DNA of 12,189 nucleotides from WLND01 sp040398845 (GTDB lineage Bacteria > Actinomycetota > Actinomycetes > S36-B12): contig JBBATH010000029.1 in NCBI GenBank assembly GCA_040398845.1, positions 1 to 12,189 of the forward strand. The letters run 5' to 3'. The notes under the pieces are model-generated. The model was not told where the DNA came from, searched no databases, and saw only the letters and a list, made by a program, of their open reading frames with translations. This document shows positions 1-7,673 of the stretch, one piece after another. Position 1 is the first letter of the stretch. Each line of letters begins with the position of its first letter. Made by a program: the position numbers and the translations under genes.

Positions 1-171
1 CGACGAACTCCGGCTCGCAATCTGATTGATTCTCCCTCCGCCCACGATCCCGCACACCATGCCATCGCGTAGCGCAACGCCGCCCCTGCATTCATACCGA
101 CAGAGGCGAAGGTCAGCGGTGACCTCGCGAAATCGTGTTGGTGAGATGACACGCTCGCGCGTGGACGGTCA
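1..171. other. Left edge, no gene supported
   Basis: No coding region can be supported here. A plus-strand frame reads DELRLAI followed by TGA at 23-25, so a rightward gene could end at base 25 and converge on the sulfatase gene, but seven residues are too few to call. On the minus strand a GGAGGGAG-like stretch lies upstream of a TTG near base 20, so a leftward start is an equally weak alternative. No convincing terminator hairpin was seen between here and the sulfatase stop at 172. Confidence 0.3.
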
Positions 172-1890
172 TCACGGAGTCCGGACCTGCGGTGCTGCGT
201 CGCTGAAGGCAGTGACGAAGCGGTCACGGAACGTATCCATCAACGTCACCGGAGCCGTGGGGCTTGGTCGCATGCCGTCCTGCCAACCCCAGTTGTCGAT
301 GCGTGCCATGACGGCCGGGTCGTGGGCGACGATCGTCACAGGGACGTCATGGCTGGCACCTGATCCCGAGACGATCGTCGCGGGCTGGTGATCGCCCAGG
401 ATCACCAGGACGAGGTTGGGATCTCGGTAGGTCTCAACGAATGAGATCAAGGCGCTGAGGGTGTACTCAATCGACCGTCCATAAGCGGCCTGAACTGCCG
501 CCGCATCGCGCCACAACTCGTCCGGTGTAGGACCTTGGCTGGGCATGGGATCGAAGACAGATCCGTTGCCGACGTCACTCCACGGCACCATCTTCGGCAG
601 CGGTGTCCATGGGGTGTGGCTCGACACCAAGTCGATCTCCGCCATCACATTCGGCCGGTCGGGGCTCGCGAGTTCCAGTCGCCTGAAGGCCGCCAGCACG
701 TACTGGTCGGGCATCGTGGCGTAGCTGAAGCGGGGACCCTGGTATCCCACGTTGTTGGCGTCGTACATCGCATCGTATTTGTAGAACTTCTGTCCCTCGG
801 CCCACCTCTTCTTATTGGAGGGAACATCGCTGACCGTCCGCCAACCCGAGCGATGGAATGTGTCGGAGAGGGTGGCCCGGTCGGTTTCAAGCAGTTGGTC
901 ATAGCGCTGCTGCGAGTCGATCCAAAGCCCTGACTGCAGTGTCGAGTGGGCGAGCCAGCTGATGCCACCGAATGTGGGAGAGGTAAGGAAGGCGCTTCGG
1001 GACGCGAATCCCGCGTCCGCGAGCCGCTTCGTCCCTTCATCGAGCACCTTGCCAACCCCGACGGCCTCGGCTGATCCCTCGACGGCAATCCGCCCGTAGG
1101 ACTCCACAAAGGCCACGATGACGTCCTTGCCTCTCAGCGCGCCGAGGAGCTGGTCGTCGGGAATCTGACGCAGCGGATCCACGGCAGCGGCCTCCGCGAG
1201 GGTCTGCTGGTCACTCAATCCCCTGGCCGCCTGCACGGCATGTTGGACGACGGTCCGACCCGTCACCCACGAGGCGAGCGGTCCCGCCGTGCCGATCGAT
1301 GTGCCCAGCAGGGCCAGTGCGATCCAGATGGTAGTGCCTCCAATAAGGACTCCTCCCGCCGCCGAACGGTGGCGCCCGACGAGACGCAGCACTCGGAGCA
1401 GTGCCCACGGGGACGCCACGACCAGGACTACGACGACGAGCGCGGCCAAAATTAATATTGCAATGGCGCTGGAGCGGCCTACGGACACGTTGAGCAGGTC
1501 TATTCCGGAGCCGAGGTAAACCCAGTCGAATAACGGATTCGAGATCCTGTCGAATGCGCGGAGGAATCCGATGTCCGCAATCTTGACGATGACGGCGATG
1601 CCCAAAATCAGCCCGAGTGAGATCGCCACCGGGGTGCGTCCTCGTGCGGGAATGAGGAGAACCACGGCCACGATGACCAGCGCCTCCCCGGGGAGGCGGA
1701 GGAGGCTGGCTCCCGTCAGGCCGGCGAGGTCGCTGGGAGCCACGAGGATAAGCCAGAGGACCACGACAGCAAGGACATCCGCCACTCTCGAGAGCACTCG
1801 GGTCCGCGTCCGGTCCGACTCCGCGGAGGTCGAACCCGAAGTACTCGTGTCGGAGCCGGACTCCGGCGACCCCGGCGAGCGCACCGTCAC
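172..1890 (-). CDS. LtaS-like membrane-anchored sulfatase-family phosphotransferase
   Basis: A 572-residue protein with the architecture of lipoteichoic-acid-synthase-type enzymes. About five hydrophobic segments (near residues 35-52, 64-82, 86-104, 141-160, 180-198) precede an extracytoplasmic alkaline-phosphatase/sulfatase-fold domain from about residue 255. Visible active-site candidates are Glu263 in FVESYG, Thr306 in SPTFGG as the nucleophile (Thr as in LtaS, not the formylglycine Cys/Ser of true sulfatases), His425 in SSHTPW and Asp500-His501 in GDHQP. Members of the family move phosphoglycerol or related groups onto envelope lipids or glycans; the substrate here is unknown. The frame stays open upstream to 2205, but GTG at 1890 is preferred: it overlaps the TGA of the CDP-alcohol transferase in a GTGA arrangement, and the upstream extension is arginine-rich shadow sequence. 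The two genes are therefore probably one coupled operon. Confidence 0.88.
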   Translation of the reverse strand: MTVRSPGSPESGSDTSTSGSTSAESDRTRTRVLSRVADVLAVVVLWLILVAPSDLAGLTGASLLRLPGEALVIVAVVLLIPARGRTPVAISLGLILGIAVIVKIADIGFLRAFDRISNPLFDWVYLGSGIDLLNVSVGRSSAIAILILAALVVVVLVVASPWALLRVLRLVGRHRSAAGGVLIGGTTIWIALALLGTSIGTAGPLASWVTGRTVVQHAVQAARGLSDQQTLAEAAAVDPLRQIPDDQLLGALRGKDVIVAFVESYGRIAVEGSAEAVGVGKVLDEGTKRLADAGFASRSAFLTSPTFGGISWLAHSTLQSGLWIDSQQRYDQLLETDRATLSDTFHRSGWRTVSDVPSNKKRWAEGQKFYKYDAMYDANNVGYQGPRFSYATMPDQYVLAAFRRLELASPDRPNVMAEIDLVSSHTPWTPLPKMVPWSDVGNGSVFDPMPSQGPTPDELWRDAAAVQAAYGRSIEYTLSALISFVETYRDPNLVLVILGDHQPATIVSGSGASHDVPVTIVAHDPAVMARIDNWGWQDGMRPSPTAPVTLMDTFRDRFVTAFSDAAPQVRTP

Positions 1891-2654
1891 GACGAACGCA
1901 CTCGCGCCGCTGGTGTCTCCCCGGACGGGGACGGTGTATTGCTCAATGCCTGCCCGTCTCGGTGCGCCTGCAGCCACAACACATCGCGACCAAAAGACTC
2001 GGCCAGTAGAAGACAAGCGATTCCGACGATCACAACGTCCATGCGCGGATCGAGCGTCCCGGACGCGGCAACAGTGAGGACCACCCCTTGGAGCGCCGCG
2101 ACCACTTTGCGCCAGTAGCGGTACGGGAGCGGTCGTCGCATCCAACCGACCGACCACGAGGCCGCCACGAAGGCGTACCGCGCGACTCCGATCGTCAGCA
2201 CCCACCAGCCAAGCTCTCGAGAGACGTACACGCTCAGGGCGAGGATGAGGAAGGCATCCGCCTCCATGTCGAACCGTGCCCCGAGGTCTGAGACCGTTCC
2301 GGTGCGGCGGGCCACGGCGCCGTCCACGGCATCAAGGACCAGGGCCATCGCGGCGAGGCCGACCAGCGCGGGCACCGACCCCACCCCAACGAAGGACTGC
2401 GCCACGAGCGCTGCCACACCTCCGATGAGACAGGACCGTACGAGCGTCACCCAGTCCGCGGGGCCAAGCCGAGGACCTCCGGATCGGCCCGGGCTCCGCG
2501 ACAGGCCGCGAGATAAACCGGTCGCCGTAACGACGGCCCAAGTGAGCGCCATACCCCACGCGACAAGTGACAGCGGCACGAAGGCCGCCGTGCACAGGAG
2601 AACGCCGACCTGCAAGGCGAGCCCCGCGACGGGACCCCGTTGAAGAAAAACCAC
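1887..2654 (-). CDS. CDP-alcohol phosphatidyltransferase family membrane protein
   Basis: A 255-residue polytopic membrane protein carrying the complete CDP-alcohol phosphotransferase signature: Asp108, Asp111-Gly112, Ala115-Arg116, Gly125, Asp129 and Asp133, in the spacing DG-x2-AR-x8-G-x3-D-x3-D. The family transfers a phospho-alcohol from a CDP-activated donor to a second alcohol with Mg2+ at the membrane, as in phosphatidylglycerol phosphate or phosphatidylinositol synthesis. The donor and acceptor here cannot be read from sequence. The start is GTG at 2654, with GGAGGG at 2663-2658 just ahead; the frame is open to 3026, but that upstream part would run through the divergent gene. An N-terminal hydrophobic stretch (about 9-45) precedes the catalytic core. 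It is the first gene of the leftward pair and overlaps the LtaS-like gene by 4 bp, so both products probably act on one envelope lipid. Confidence 0.87.
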   Translation of the reverse strand: MVFLQRGPVAGLALQVGVLLCTAAFVPLSLVAWGMALTWAVVTATGLSRGLSRSPGRSGGPRLGPADWVTLVRSCLIGGVAALVAQSFVGVGSVPALVGLAAMALVLDAVDGAVARRTGTVSDLGARFDMEADAFLILALSVYVSRELGWWVLTIGVARYAFVAASWSVGWMRRPLPYRYWRKVVAALQGVVLTVAASGTLDPRMDVVIVGIACLLLAESFGRDVLWLQAHRDGQALSNTPSPSGETPAARVRSS

Positions 2655-2802
2655 GCGCCCTCCGGATAAGGAATTGTCAATTAAACCACTATTTCGGCGT
2701 CTTTGCAGCGCTGTGGTTCCCGCGGTTGCGAAGAAGGAAATCCCATGACACATTGAGATTTTTGCAACGATGAGGACCCCACAGCTGCGAGGAAGGACAT
2801 CC
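2655..2802. promoter_or_regulatory. Divergent promoter region
   Basis: This 148-bp gap separates the leftward membrane pair from the rightward seven-gene operon and must hold both promoters. For the leftward genes a candidate is CTGCAA at 2708-2703 and TTTAAT at 2685-2680, spacer 17, giving a short leader that contains the GGAGGG site. For the rightward operon only weak matches are seen (TTGCGA at 2726-2731 with a poor -10). An 8-bp palindrome CAGCGCTG at 2706-2713 sits on the leftward -35 and could be a regulator site. No FMN riboswitch-like conserved structure was recognised, and the leader is too short for one. Confidence 0.4.
2789..2797 (+). promoter_or_regulatory. Ribosome binding site deciding the GTG 2803 start
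   Basis: GAGGAAGGA lies five bases ahead of GTG at 2803. The upstream in-frame ATG at 2770 has no purine-rich site, so the GTG is the better start for the dehydrogenase gene. Confidence 0.65.
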
Positions 2803-3804
2803 GTGACGCGCAATGCGCAGGCCTTCTGGCTGAACGCGCCCGGAGATGGCGAACTGCGTTCGGAGGTGCTGCCCGAGCCCGGCCCAGGCGACGTCGTCGT
2901 GCGGTCCCTGCACTCTGCGATCAGCCGCGGGACGGAATCAATCGTCTTCGGCGGTCGAGTCCCACTGAGCCAGTACGCCGCGATGCGCGCTCCCTTCCAA
3001 GTGGGGGACTTTCCGGGCCCGCTCAAATACGGCTATCTCAATGTCGGCCGAATCGACGAGGGTCCGGACCACCTTCGGGGCCGGGTCGTCTTCTGCCTGT
3101 ACCCGCACCAGACCGCTTACGTCGTCCCGGCCTCCTCGGTGACTCTGGTGCCGCCGGACGTGCCGCCGGCCCGGGCAGCACTCGCGGGGACAGTCGAGAC
3201 GGCCATCAACGCCCTCTGGGATGCCGCGCCACTCGTGGGCGTCCGCGCAACGGTCATCGGGGCCGGGATGGTCGGCTGCTGTGTCGCTCGCCTACTGCAG
3301 GGGTTCCCCGGAGCAGACGTGTGCCTCGTTGACGTCGATCCGACGCGTGCCGAAGTCGCAGATGCACTCGGGGTCGACTTCGCCCTGCCCGACGACGCCC
3401 TCGGTGGACGCGACCTCGTCGTCCACACGAGTGCCACCTCCGAGGGACTCCAGCGAGCCCTCGACCTGCTCGCGAACGAGGGCACCGTCATTGAGCTCAG
3501 CTGGTACGGCGACCATGAGGTGCAGGTGTCCCTCGGTGGCTCCTTCCACTCCGGCCGGCTCGGCGTGCGTGCCAGTCAGATAGGGACGATGTCCCCGTCG
3601 GTCCAAGGCCGTCGCACCTCCGCTGATCGGCTCGCTCTGGCGCTCGAGTTGCTCCGCGATCCCGCGTTCGACGCCCTCATCACCGGTCACTCGCCGTTCG
3701 CCGACCTACCCGACGTGATGGCCGGTATCGCCACCGGGCGACTGCCCTCCATCTGCCACATCATCGACTACGAGGAGAGCAATGTTCAGCGTCACAGTGC
3801 GTGA
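2803..3804 (+). CDS. Medium-chain dehydrogenase/reductase (zinc-binding alcohol dehydrogenase-like)
   Basis: A 333-residue member of the medium-chain dehydrogenase superfamily. A GroES-like N-terminal half is followed by a Rossmann fold with the dinucleotide loop Gly153-Ala-Gly155-Met-Val-Gly158. An Asp at the end of the next strand (LVDVD) suggests NAD(H) rather than NADP(H). Where classical zinc alcohol dehydrogenases have their first catalytic Cys (CGICGSD), this protein reads LHSAISRGTE (residues 36-45), a pattern shared with the BchC-like subgroup, so catalytic zinc may be absent or differently bound. The substrate is not evident. GTG 2803 is chosen for its strong Shine-Dalgarno sequence. 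It is the first gene of the rightward operon, and its end overlaps the PTPS homologue by 23 bp, implying coupled translation and a role in the same pathway. Confidence 0.85.
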   Translation: MTRNAQAFWLNAPGDGELRSEVLPEPGPGDVVVRSLHSAISRGTESIVFGGRVPLSQYAAMRAPFQVGDFPGPLKYGYLNVGRIDEGPDHLRGRVVFCLYPHQTAYVVPASSVTLVPPDVPPARAALAGTVETAINALWDAAPLVGVRATVIGAGMVGCCVARLLQGFPGADVCLVDVDPTRAEVADALGVDFALPDDALGGRDLVVHTSATSEGLQRALDLLANEGTVIELSWYGDHEVQVSLGGSFHSGRLGVRASQIGTMSPSVQGRRTSADRLALALELLRDPAFDALITGHSPFADLPDVMAGIATGRLPSICHIIDYEESNVQRHSA

Positions 3805-4174
3805 CCACTTCATGGTGGCCCACAGCTTCTCCGGTGAGGTCTTCGGCCCGGCACGGCGCCTGCACGGCGCCACCTTCGTGGTCGACGCGACGTTCCGCGG
3901 CGCCTCCCTCGACGACAACGGCATCGTCGTCGACATCGGCATCGCCACCCAACAGTTGGGCCAGCTCATGGCCCGGCTGTCCTACCGCAACCTCGATGAG
4001 GCGCCGGAGTTCACTGGCCGCAACACGACGACTGAGGTGCTCGCGCAGTGGGTGGCCGATCGGCTTGCCGACGCCCTCCGTGCCGGGGATTTCGGCGCGA
4101 CGTCGGTGTCGGCGATCGCGGTAACGCTGCACGAGTCCCACATCGCCTGGGCCACCTACGAAAGGGATTTGTGA
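3782..4174 (+). CDS. 6-pyruvoyltetrahydropterin synthase / QueD-family protein, atypical active site
   Basis: A 130-residue T-fold protein, the usual length for bacterial QueD/PTPS. Recognisable elements are AHSF (His14), RLHGATF (His28), the VVDIG strand (49-53), RNTTTEVLA (80-88) matching the family N-P-T-x-E motif, and LHES with Glu118, the pterin-anchoring Glu. Canonical enzymes bind zinc with three His, two of them in LHGHxF; here the second is Ala30. The catalytic Cys before that motif is absent (GPARRLHG), and the Asp-His pair of the DHH-x-LND segment is replaced by Ser67-Tyr68 in RLSYRNLDE. The protein may therefore bind a GTP-derived pterin or pyrimidine without doing standard PTPS or QueD chemistry. 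His9 or His120 could replace the lost ligand. It overlaps both neighbours (23 bp and 4 bp) within the operon. Family assignment is firm; enzymatic activity is open. Confidence 0.82.
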   Translation: MFSVTVRDHFMVAHSFSGEVFGPARRLHGATFVVDATFRGASLDDNGIVVDIGIATQQLGQLMARLSYRNLDEAPEFTGRNTTTEVLAQWVADRLADALRAGDFGATSVSAIAVTLHESHIAWATYERDL

Positions 4175-5232
4175 TTGCCGTTCGATTCGTCGTGCCTGAA
4201 GGCATCGACGACCCAACTCGGCCGAGCGGTGGCAACACCTATGACCGGCAGCTCACCACCGAGCTGTCTGCGGGGAGAGTCACCGTGACGCAGACGGCGG
4301 CACCCGGTCCCTGGCCGCGCCCGAATCAACAATCCCTGCACGCCCTCGAGGTGATCCTGTCCTGCGCCGAGGATGGCGAGGTGGTCCTCATCGACGGGCT
4401 GGTGGCGTCCGCGTCGAGCGAGGTGCTTCTTCGGCACGGATCGAGGCTGCGGTTGGTGATCCTCATGCACCTGCCCCTTGGTTGCGACCCCAACGCCGCG
4501 CCGGGTATCCGCACTGCGGAAAAGGCCTCGCTTTTCGCAGCCACCGCGGTCATCACGACCAGCCCCTGGACTCGCGATTGGCTGATCAATCGCTACGCCT
4601 TGGCACCGGGCACGGTCCACGTCGCCGAGCCGGGCGTCGAGCCGGCGGAGGTCAGCTCCGGGTCGGCACATGGCGGCAGATTCGTGTGCGTGGCCGCCCT
4701 CGTTCCCCATAAGGGGCAGGACGTCCTGATCGAGGCACTCGCGCTCATCGGGCGCGGCTCGTGGGACTGCCGGCTCGTCGGGAGCGACCTGATCGACCGC
4801 TCATTCACGGCCCGGCTGCGTCACCGCACTCACAAGCAGGGCATTTCCGGTCAGGTCTCGTTCCTCGGCACGCGCACCGGGGCGCCCCTGGCGGCGACCT
4901 ACGCGTCGGCCGACCTCCTCATCGCGCCCTCGCGCACCGACACCTACGGCATGGTCGTGACCGAGGCGCTTGCCCATGGAACCCCGGTGATCGCCAGCGA
5001 CGTAGGAGGCCTGCCCATGGCCCTCGGCATCGTCGCAGAGTGCGGGCGCCCAGGGATGCTCGTCCCGCCCGACGAGCCGGCCCTCCTCGCCGCGCTCCTG
5101 ACGCGGTGGCTTGACGACGAGGACATGCGCGCACGCCTGCGCGCCGTGGCGAGGGATCGGCGCAGCTCCCTCGTCCGCTGGAGCGATACGGCGCGGCTGG
5201 TGTCACGCGTGATCGAGACGGTCGCCGCATGA
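4171..5232 (+). CDS. GT4-family (GT-B fold) glycosyltransferase
   Basis: A 353-residue retaining glycosyltransferase of the GT4 type. The N-terminal domain has PSGGNTYDR (residues 18-26), a glycine-rich acceptor/phosphate-binding loop. The C-terminal donor domain starts near residue 169 with FVCVAALVPHKGQDVLIEAL, and shows a YASADLLIAPSRTDTYG stretch and the nucleotide-sugar motif Asp257-x7-Glu265, a DX7E version of the usual EX7E, followed by LAHGTPVIASDVGGLP. It should transfer a sugar from a nucleotide donor in the cytoplasm; donor and acceptor are unknown. GTG at 4171 forms a GTGA overlap with the PTPS stop and is preceded by AAAGGGA; the open frame upstream is the PTPS shadow. It overlaps the methyltransferase by ATGA. 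Its place between GTP-derived heterocycle genes and envelope genes makes a small molecule or lipid acceptor plausible. Confidence 0.87.
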   Translation: MIAVRFVVPEGIDDPTRPSGGNTYDRQLTTELSAGRVTVTQTAAPGPWPRPNQQSLHALEVILSCAEDGEVVLIDGLVASASSEVLLRHGSRLRLVILMHLPLGCDPNAAPGIRTAEKASLFAATAVITTSPWTRDWLINRYALAPGTVHVAEPGVEPAEVSSGSAHGGRFVCVAALVPHKGQDVLIEALALIGRGSWDCRLVGSDLIDRSFTARLRHRTHKQGISGQVSFLGTRTGAPLAATYASADLLIAPSRTDTYGMVVTEALAHGTPVIASDVGGLPMALGIVAECGRPGMLVPPDEPALLAALLTRWLDDEDMRARLRAVARDRRSSLVRWSDTARLVSRVIETVAA

Positions 5233-6044
5233 CGGTGGCGCGCGCGGCCCGGGGATGGCTCGATACCCGAGAGCCGGCGGACGCGCGAGCACGATCCCAG
5301 CGGCTCGTGGATCGGGTGCGCCGTCAGCTACCCGAAGGACGCCCCCTCGTCATCCACGATCTCGGCTGCGGCACGGGCTCCATGCGGCGCTGGCTCGGTC
5401 CGCAATTGGACGGTCAGCAGCAGTGGGTCGAGCACGACCGTGACATCGACCTTCTCGACCGGCCCGATCGCGACAGCGCGACCAGCCGCGACGGCCAACA
5501 TATCTCGGTGGAGACGCGCTCCTCGGACATCACCCGTCTCGACCCGCTCGAGCTAGCGGGGGCCTCGTTGATCACGGCGTCGGCACTCCTCGACATGCTC
5601 ACCCTCGAGGAGGTCATGCGGTTTGCCACCATGACGTCGGCTCCCGGATGCCCTGTCCTCATCACCCTGTCCGTCGTCGGGGACGTGACGCTGCACCCCT
5701 CGGACCCCCGGGACGAGGCGGTGATGCTCGCCTTCAACGACCACCAGCGCAGGGAGTCGACAACGGGCCGACTGCTCGGCCCGGATGCCGCGGACGCAGC
5801 CCGCGCCTTGTGGCAGGTGGCCGGCATGACCGTTGCCTCGGAGACGAGCCCGTGGCAGTTGGGGTCCGTCGACCGAACGCTGCTGGGCGAGTGGTTCGAC
5901 GGCTGGTGGGATGCCGCCTGCGACCAAGACCCTGGCCTAGCAGCGGCAGCCGGAGGCTACGCGTCTTTACGTCGAGCACAGGCAGTGGACGGCCTCCTAC
6001 ACGCCACCATCCAACATGTGGATCTCCTCGCGTGGTACCCATGA
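5229..6044 (+). CDS. Class I SAM-dependent methyltransferase
   Basis: A 271-residue protein with a Rossmann-type SAM-binding motif I, HDLGCGTG at residues 43-50, followed by WVEHDRD (67-72), in which an acidic residue at the end of strand 2 would hold the ribose hydroxyls. SSDITRLDP and LITASALLDMLT match motifs II and III of class I methyltransferases. The substrate is not recognisable; the strong synteny suggests it methylates the product of this operon rather than rRNA or DNA. The ATG at 5229 overlaps the glycosyltransferase TGA (ATGA), and its own TGA overlaps the next ATG at 6041, so translation is coupled on both sides. Confidence 0.85.
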   Translation: MTVARAARGWLDTREPADARARSQRLVDRVRRQLPEGRPLVIHDLGCGTGSMRRWLGPQLDGQQQWVEHDRDIDLLDRPDRDSATSRDGQHISVETRSSDITRLDPLELAGASLITASALLDMLTLEEVMRFATMTSAPGCPVLITLSVVGDVTLHPSDPRDEAVMLAFNDHQRRESTTGRLLGPDAADAARALWQVAGMTVASETSPWQLGSVDRTLLGEWFDGWWDAACDQDPGLAAAAGGYASLRRAQAVDGLLHATIQHVDLLAWYP

Positions 6045-6976
6045 ACGTTCCTCGAGTCGGCCGGATTGCCCTGCGAATCAGCGTGGCGGCGGCGATCCTC
6101 GCCCTGCTCGCCTGGCGCGTCGGCGCCGGCCCGTTCATTGACGGACTGCGACTCATCGACGCCCGGACCCTGGCCGTGGCCCTGACGCTTGGCGCAGTCA
6201 CGACGGTGTGCTGCGCGTGGAGGTGGCGGGCGGTGTCGCGCGGTCTCGGCGTCGACGTCACTCTTGCCCACGCGACGGCGGCGTATTACCGGTCGGTGTT
6301 CCTCAACACGGTACTACCGCTCGGTATTGCAGGTGACGTCCATCGCGCCGTCAGTCACGGACGGTGGGCCGGTGACGGGCGCGCCGTCCGCTCAGTCGCT
6401 TGGGAAAGGGCGGCGGGGCAGGCGATCCAGATCGCACTCACCGTCGTCGTCTTGGTCGTGCTGCCCTCGCCCCTGCAGGAGTGGATGCCCCTCACAGCGG
6501 TGGCAATCGTGGGTGTAGTCGGTCTGATGATGTTCACGACACGTCGACACTCGACGTCGCACTCATGGTTCGGCCGCGTCGTCACCGTCGCGCGCGAGGA
6601 CGTTCGCCAGGGACTCGTCGCACGGGCCACCTGGCCCGTCATCGTCGTGGCATCGGTGGTAATCATGACCAGCAACGTCACCATGCTCGTCGTCGCGGCG
6701 AGGACGGCGGGGGCGGACCAGCCGGTCATTAGGCTTATTGCCGTAGCCCTCATCATCCTCGCCGCGATGTCGATCCCCCTCAGCTTGGCCGGTTGGGGGC
6801 CTCGGGAGGGCGTAGCCGCGTGGACGTTCGCGGCGATCGGCCTGGGTGCCGGGACCGGCATCACGACCGCGGTGGTCTACGGCGTCATGGTCCTGGCCGC
6901 GAGCCTTCCGGGCGCGGCCATCCTGCTGGCCGAAAGGGTCCGTACTCCACCCTCGACGGAGGTCGTCCATGGCTGA
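6041..6976 (+). CDS. Flippase-like / lysylphosphatidylglycerol synthase TM-domain membrane protein
   Basis: A 311-residue integral membrane protein with about eight hydrophobic segments (starting near residues 10, 44, 84, 130, 150, 200, 225 and 265). It carries features of the UPF0104/AglD/LPG-synthase TM-domain family: RSVFLNTVLPLGIAGDVHR (84-102), a WERAAGQ segment (121-127), and a late PLSLAGWGPREG motif. It lacks the C-terminal GNAT-like catalytic domain of MprF, so it is not a lysyl transferase. Stand-alone members are linked to glycolipid assembly or flipping, though activity is rarely proven. ATG 6041 overlaps the methyltransferase stop, and the gene end overlaps the reductase start by 8 bp. 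The context suggests it handles a membrane-associated product of the operon. Confidence 0.84.
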   Translation: MNVPRVGRIALRISVAAAILALLAWRVGAGPFIDGLRLIDARTLAVALTLGAVTTVCCAWRWRAVSRGLGVDVTLAHATAAYYRSVFLNTVLPLGIAGDVHRAVSHGRWAGDGRAVRSVAWERAAGQAIQIALTVVVLVVLPSPLQEWMPLTAVAIVGVVGLMMFTTRRHSTSHSWFGRVVTVAREDVRQGLVARATWPVIVVASVVIMTSNVTMLVVAARTAGADQPVIRLIAVALIILAAMSIPLSLAGWGPREGVAAWTFAAIGLGAGTGITTAVVYGVMVLAASLPGAAILLAERVRTPPSTEVVHG

Positions 6977-7661
6977 ACGCCCTTACACCCTGCTCAGTTG
7001 CAGCATCTCGCTCGACGGCTACATCGACTCCGCCGGCGGCACTCGCCTGGTCCTATCGAACGAGGCCGACCTTGATCGCGTCGACGACGTCCGAGCCGGG
7101 TGCGACGCGATCCTCGTCGGCGCCGGGACCCTGCGCAGGGACAACCCCCGGCTGCTCGTACGCGACGAAGACCGGCGTTCGGCTCGAGTGGCACGCGGCC
7201 TCCCGGTATCACCGATCAAGGTGACGCTCACTCGACGGGCCGAGCTCAACCCGCAGGCCAACTTCTTTACCTCCGGCGACGTCGACAAGCTGGTGTACTG
7301 CCCCGACCCCGTCGCGCCTGCCGCGCGCAGGCGTCTGGGTTCGGTGGCAACCGTCGTCGAATCAGGCAGAAGCGTGCGTCTGCGTCAGATGTGCGAGGAC
7401 CTGCACGATCGCGGCATCTCCCGGCTCATGGTCGAGGGAGGTGGCATGGTCCATACGCAGTTCCTCACCGAGGGCCTCGCCGACGAGCTCCACCTCGTCA
7501 TCGCCCCCATGTTCGTCGGCGACTCCCGGGCACAGCGGTTCGTCGGCGACGGCGCCTTCCCCTGGAACCCCGGACGGCGCGCCACCCTCGTTGAGGTCCG
7601 ATCCATCGGGGACGTCGTTCTCGCCCGGTACGCCCTGTCCTCCCGATTCCAGCCGAACTGA
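6969..7661 (+). CDS. RibD C-terminal-type reductase (dihydrofolate reductase-like fold), stand-alone
   Basis: A 230-residue protein consisting only of the reductase domain found at the C-terminus of bacterial RibD. Signatures are CSISLDGYID (11-20), ILVGAGTLRRDNPRL (48-62) and a late MVEGGG...GLADELHLVIAP segment. There is no zinc deaminase domain (no HAE or PCxxC motif). The family uses NADPH to reduce the ribosyl chain of a GTP-derived pyrimidine to ribityl. A lone reductase next to RibA could act directly on the RibA product, the order known in fungi and archaea, where reduction precedes deamination. ATG 6969 has GGAGG at 6958-6962. It overlaps the flippase-like gene and sits 12 bp before ribA. 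Confidence 0.86.
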   Translation: MAERPYTLLSCSISLDGYIDSAGGTRLVLSNEADLDRVDDVRAGCDAILVGAGTLRRDNPRLLVRDEDRRSARVARGLPVSPIKVTLTRRAELNPQANFFTSGDVDKLVYCPDPVAPAARRRLGSVATVVESGRSVRLRQMCEDLHDRGISRLMVEGGGMVHTQFLTEGLADELHLVIAPMFVGDSRAQRFVGDGAFPWNPGRRATLVEVRSIGDVVLARYALSSRFQPN

Positions 7662-7673
7662 CCCGGAGTTCCA

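Noticed and set aside
26..391. Plus-strand 121-codon open frame at the left edge
   Set aside because: It is antisense to the conserved C-terminus of the sulfatase-fold protein and Thr/Arg/Ser-rich, with no domain.
1891..2205. N-terminal extension of the LtaS-like protein to 2205
   Set aside because: The extension is antisense-like low-complexity Arg/Gly sequence overlapping the C-terminal half of the CDP-alcohol transferase; the GTGA start at 1890 fits the operon style better.
2655..2802. FMN riboswitch ahead of the ribA operon
   Set aside because: No conserved RFN-element segments were recognised, and there is only 148 bp of shared space for two promoters; ribA is the seventh gene.
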